Shown here piece by piece: positions 23,532 through 23,883 of a stretch of DNA of 23,883 nucleotides (position 1 is the first letter of the stretch; the number at the start of each line of letters is the position of its first letter). The notes beneath the pieces are model-generated. The model did no database searches and was not told the DNA's origin. It was given only the letters and a program-made list of their open reading frames with translations. The DNA is from Palsa-1233 sp031367105. GTDB taxonomy: Bacteria; Gemmatimonadota; Gemmatimonadetes; Gemmatimonadales; GWC2-71-9. The stretch covers positions 1 through 23,883 of the forward strand of contig JANLPG010000173.1 of the NCBI GenBank assembly GCA_031367105.1. The letters are read 5' to 3'. A program made the position numbers and the translations under genes.

Positions 23532-23883
23532 TCACTCAAGTTCAGTCAACGGCAACGGATGGCCAGCGCGGGCGGCGGCCTTCACAACGGCGGGGAGCAA
23601 TCGGTGCTCCAGCTCAAGCACCCGTGCTGCGAGCCGTTCGGCGGTGTCACCCGGCTCGACCGGGACGCTCCGCTGGGCCAGTATCGCTCCCCGGTCGTAC
23701 ACTTCGTCCACCAGATGCACGGTCGCCCCACTGAAATTCTCGCCGGCTGTGAGGACGGCCTGGTGTACTCGGTAGCCATACATTCCCGGCCCACCGTACC
23801 GAGGCAATAGTGCCGGGTGGATATTGATGATCCGCCCCGGCATCGCCCGCACCAGATCGGCCGGTACCAGCTTGAGGTAACCA
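23532..23883 (-). CDS. purN: Phosphoribosylglycinamide formyltransferase, 5' end cut by window edge
   Basis: The last 116 codons of purN are present; the frame stays open to the right edge (G-Y-L-K-L-V-P-A-D-L-V reads through), so the start is outside. Visible motifs are the catalytic N and H in I-I-N-I-H-P-A-L-L-P and the catalytic Asp in H-L-V-D-E-V-Y-D-R-G-A-I-L-A-Q. The enzyme formylates GAR with 10-formyl-tetrahydrofolate in purine synthesis. It precedes purH, a common gene order. The missing part should hold the N-terminal substrate-binding region. Confidence 0.95.
   Translation of the reverse strand, partial: GYLKLVPADLVRAMPGRIINIHPALLPRYGGPGMYGYRVHQAVLTAGENFSGATVHLVDEVYDRGAILAQRSVPVEPGDTAERLAARVLELEHRLLPAVVKAAARAGHPLPLTELE

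Noticed and set aside
1..23883. Insertion sequences, prophage, defence systems, CRISPR arrays
   Set aside because: No transposase, integrase, repeat-spacer array, defence gene set or compositional break was seen. The two tRNA genes show no duplicated 3' end that would mark an integrated element.

Overview
The window is a dense, GC-rich bacterial chromosome segment with almost no spacer DNA, many 4-base ATGA/GTGA start-stop overlaps and no mobile elements, phage genes or CRISPR. Gene content and protein style fit a Gemmatimonadota-like soil or water bacterium: a TAT-exported asparagine-synthetase-B-like protein, a DinG helicase with a JAMM domain, DUF4412, DUF2723 and BNR-repeat exported proteins, and a DapL-like aminotransferase. 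That placement is inferred from family knowledge, not from a marker gene.

Layout. (A) 3-10314, plus strand: one long, tightly coupled run. It holds a TPR protein cut by the left edge, a TAT-exported amidotransferase-like protein, a JAMM-DinG helicase that appears to start at CTG, an FAH-fold hydrolase, a DapL-like aminotransferase, two unknown proteins and an exported M28 peptidase. (B) 13659-10298, minus strand: tRNA-Ser(UGA), a DUF4412 exported protein, a BtuF-like lipoprotein, tRNA-Ser(GCU) and gltX, probably one transcript. (C) 13660-13955: the only divergent intergenic region, with a promoter candidate facing each way. (D) 13790-18715, plus strand: a lysine/diaminopimelate operon (dapE-like, lysC, dapB, dapA, dapD). 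(E) 23883-18712, minus strand: purN (cut by the right edge), purH, a DUF2723 membrane glycosyltransferase and a BNR-repeat propeller protein.

The most interesting element lies ahead of the lysine operon. A promoter candidate sits directly before a 33-codon ORF that contains four lysine codons. A segment at the end of this ORF is complementary to the 5' arm and loop of a perfect 11-bp G+C-rich terminator hairpin with a T-run. The first structural gene starts six bases after that T-run. No plus-strand gene lies between this terminator and the M28 gene 3.6 kb upstream, so it can hardly be an ordinary end-of-operon terminator. The arrangement looks like ribosome-mediated transcription attenuation of lysine synthesis; I recognised no L-box lysine riboswitch.

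Second in interest is the DinG-family helicase. Its N-terminal domain carries a complete JAMM metal-site motif, H-x-H-x7-S-x2-D, and the partner glutamate is recovered only if translation starts at a CTG that overlaps the upstream stop codon and has a good Shine-Dalgarno sequence.
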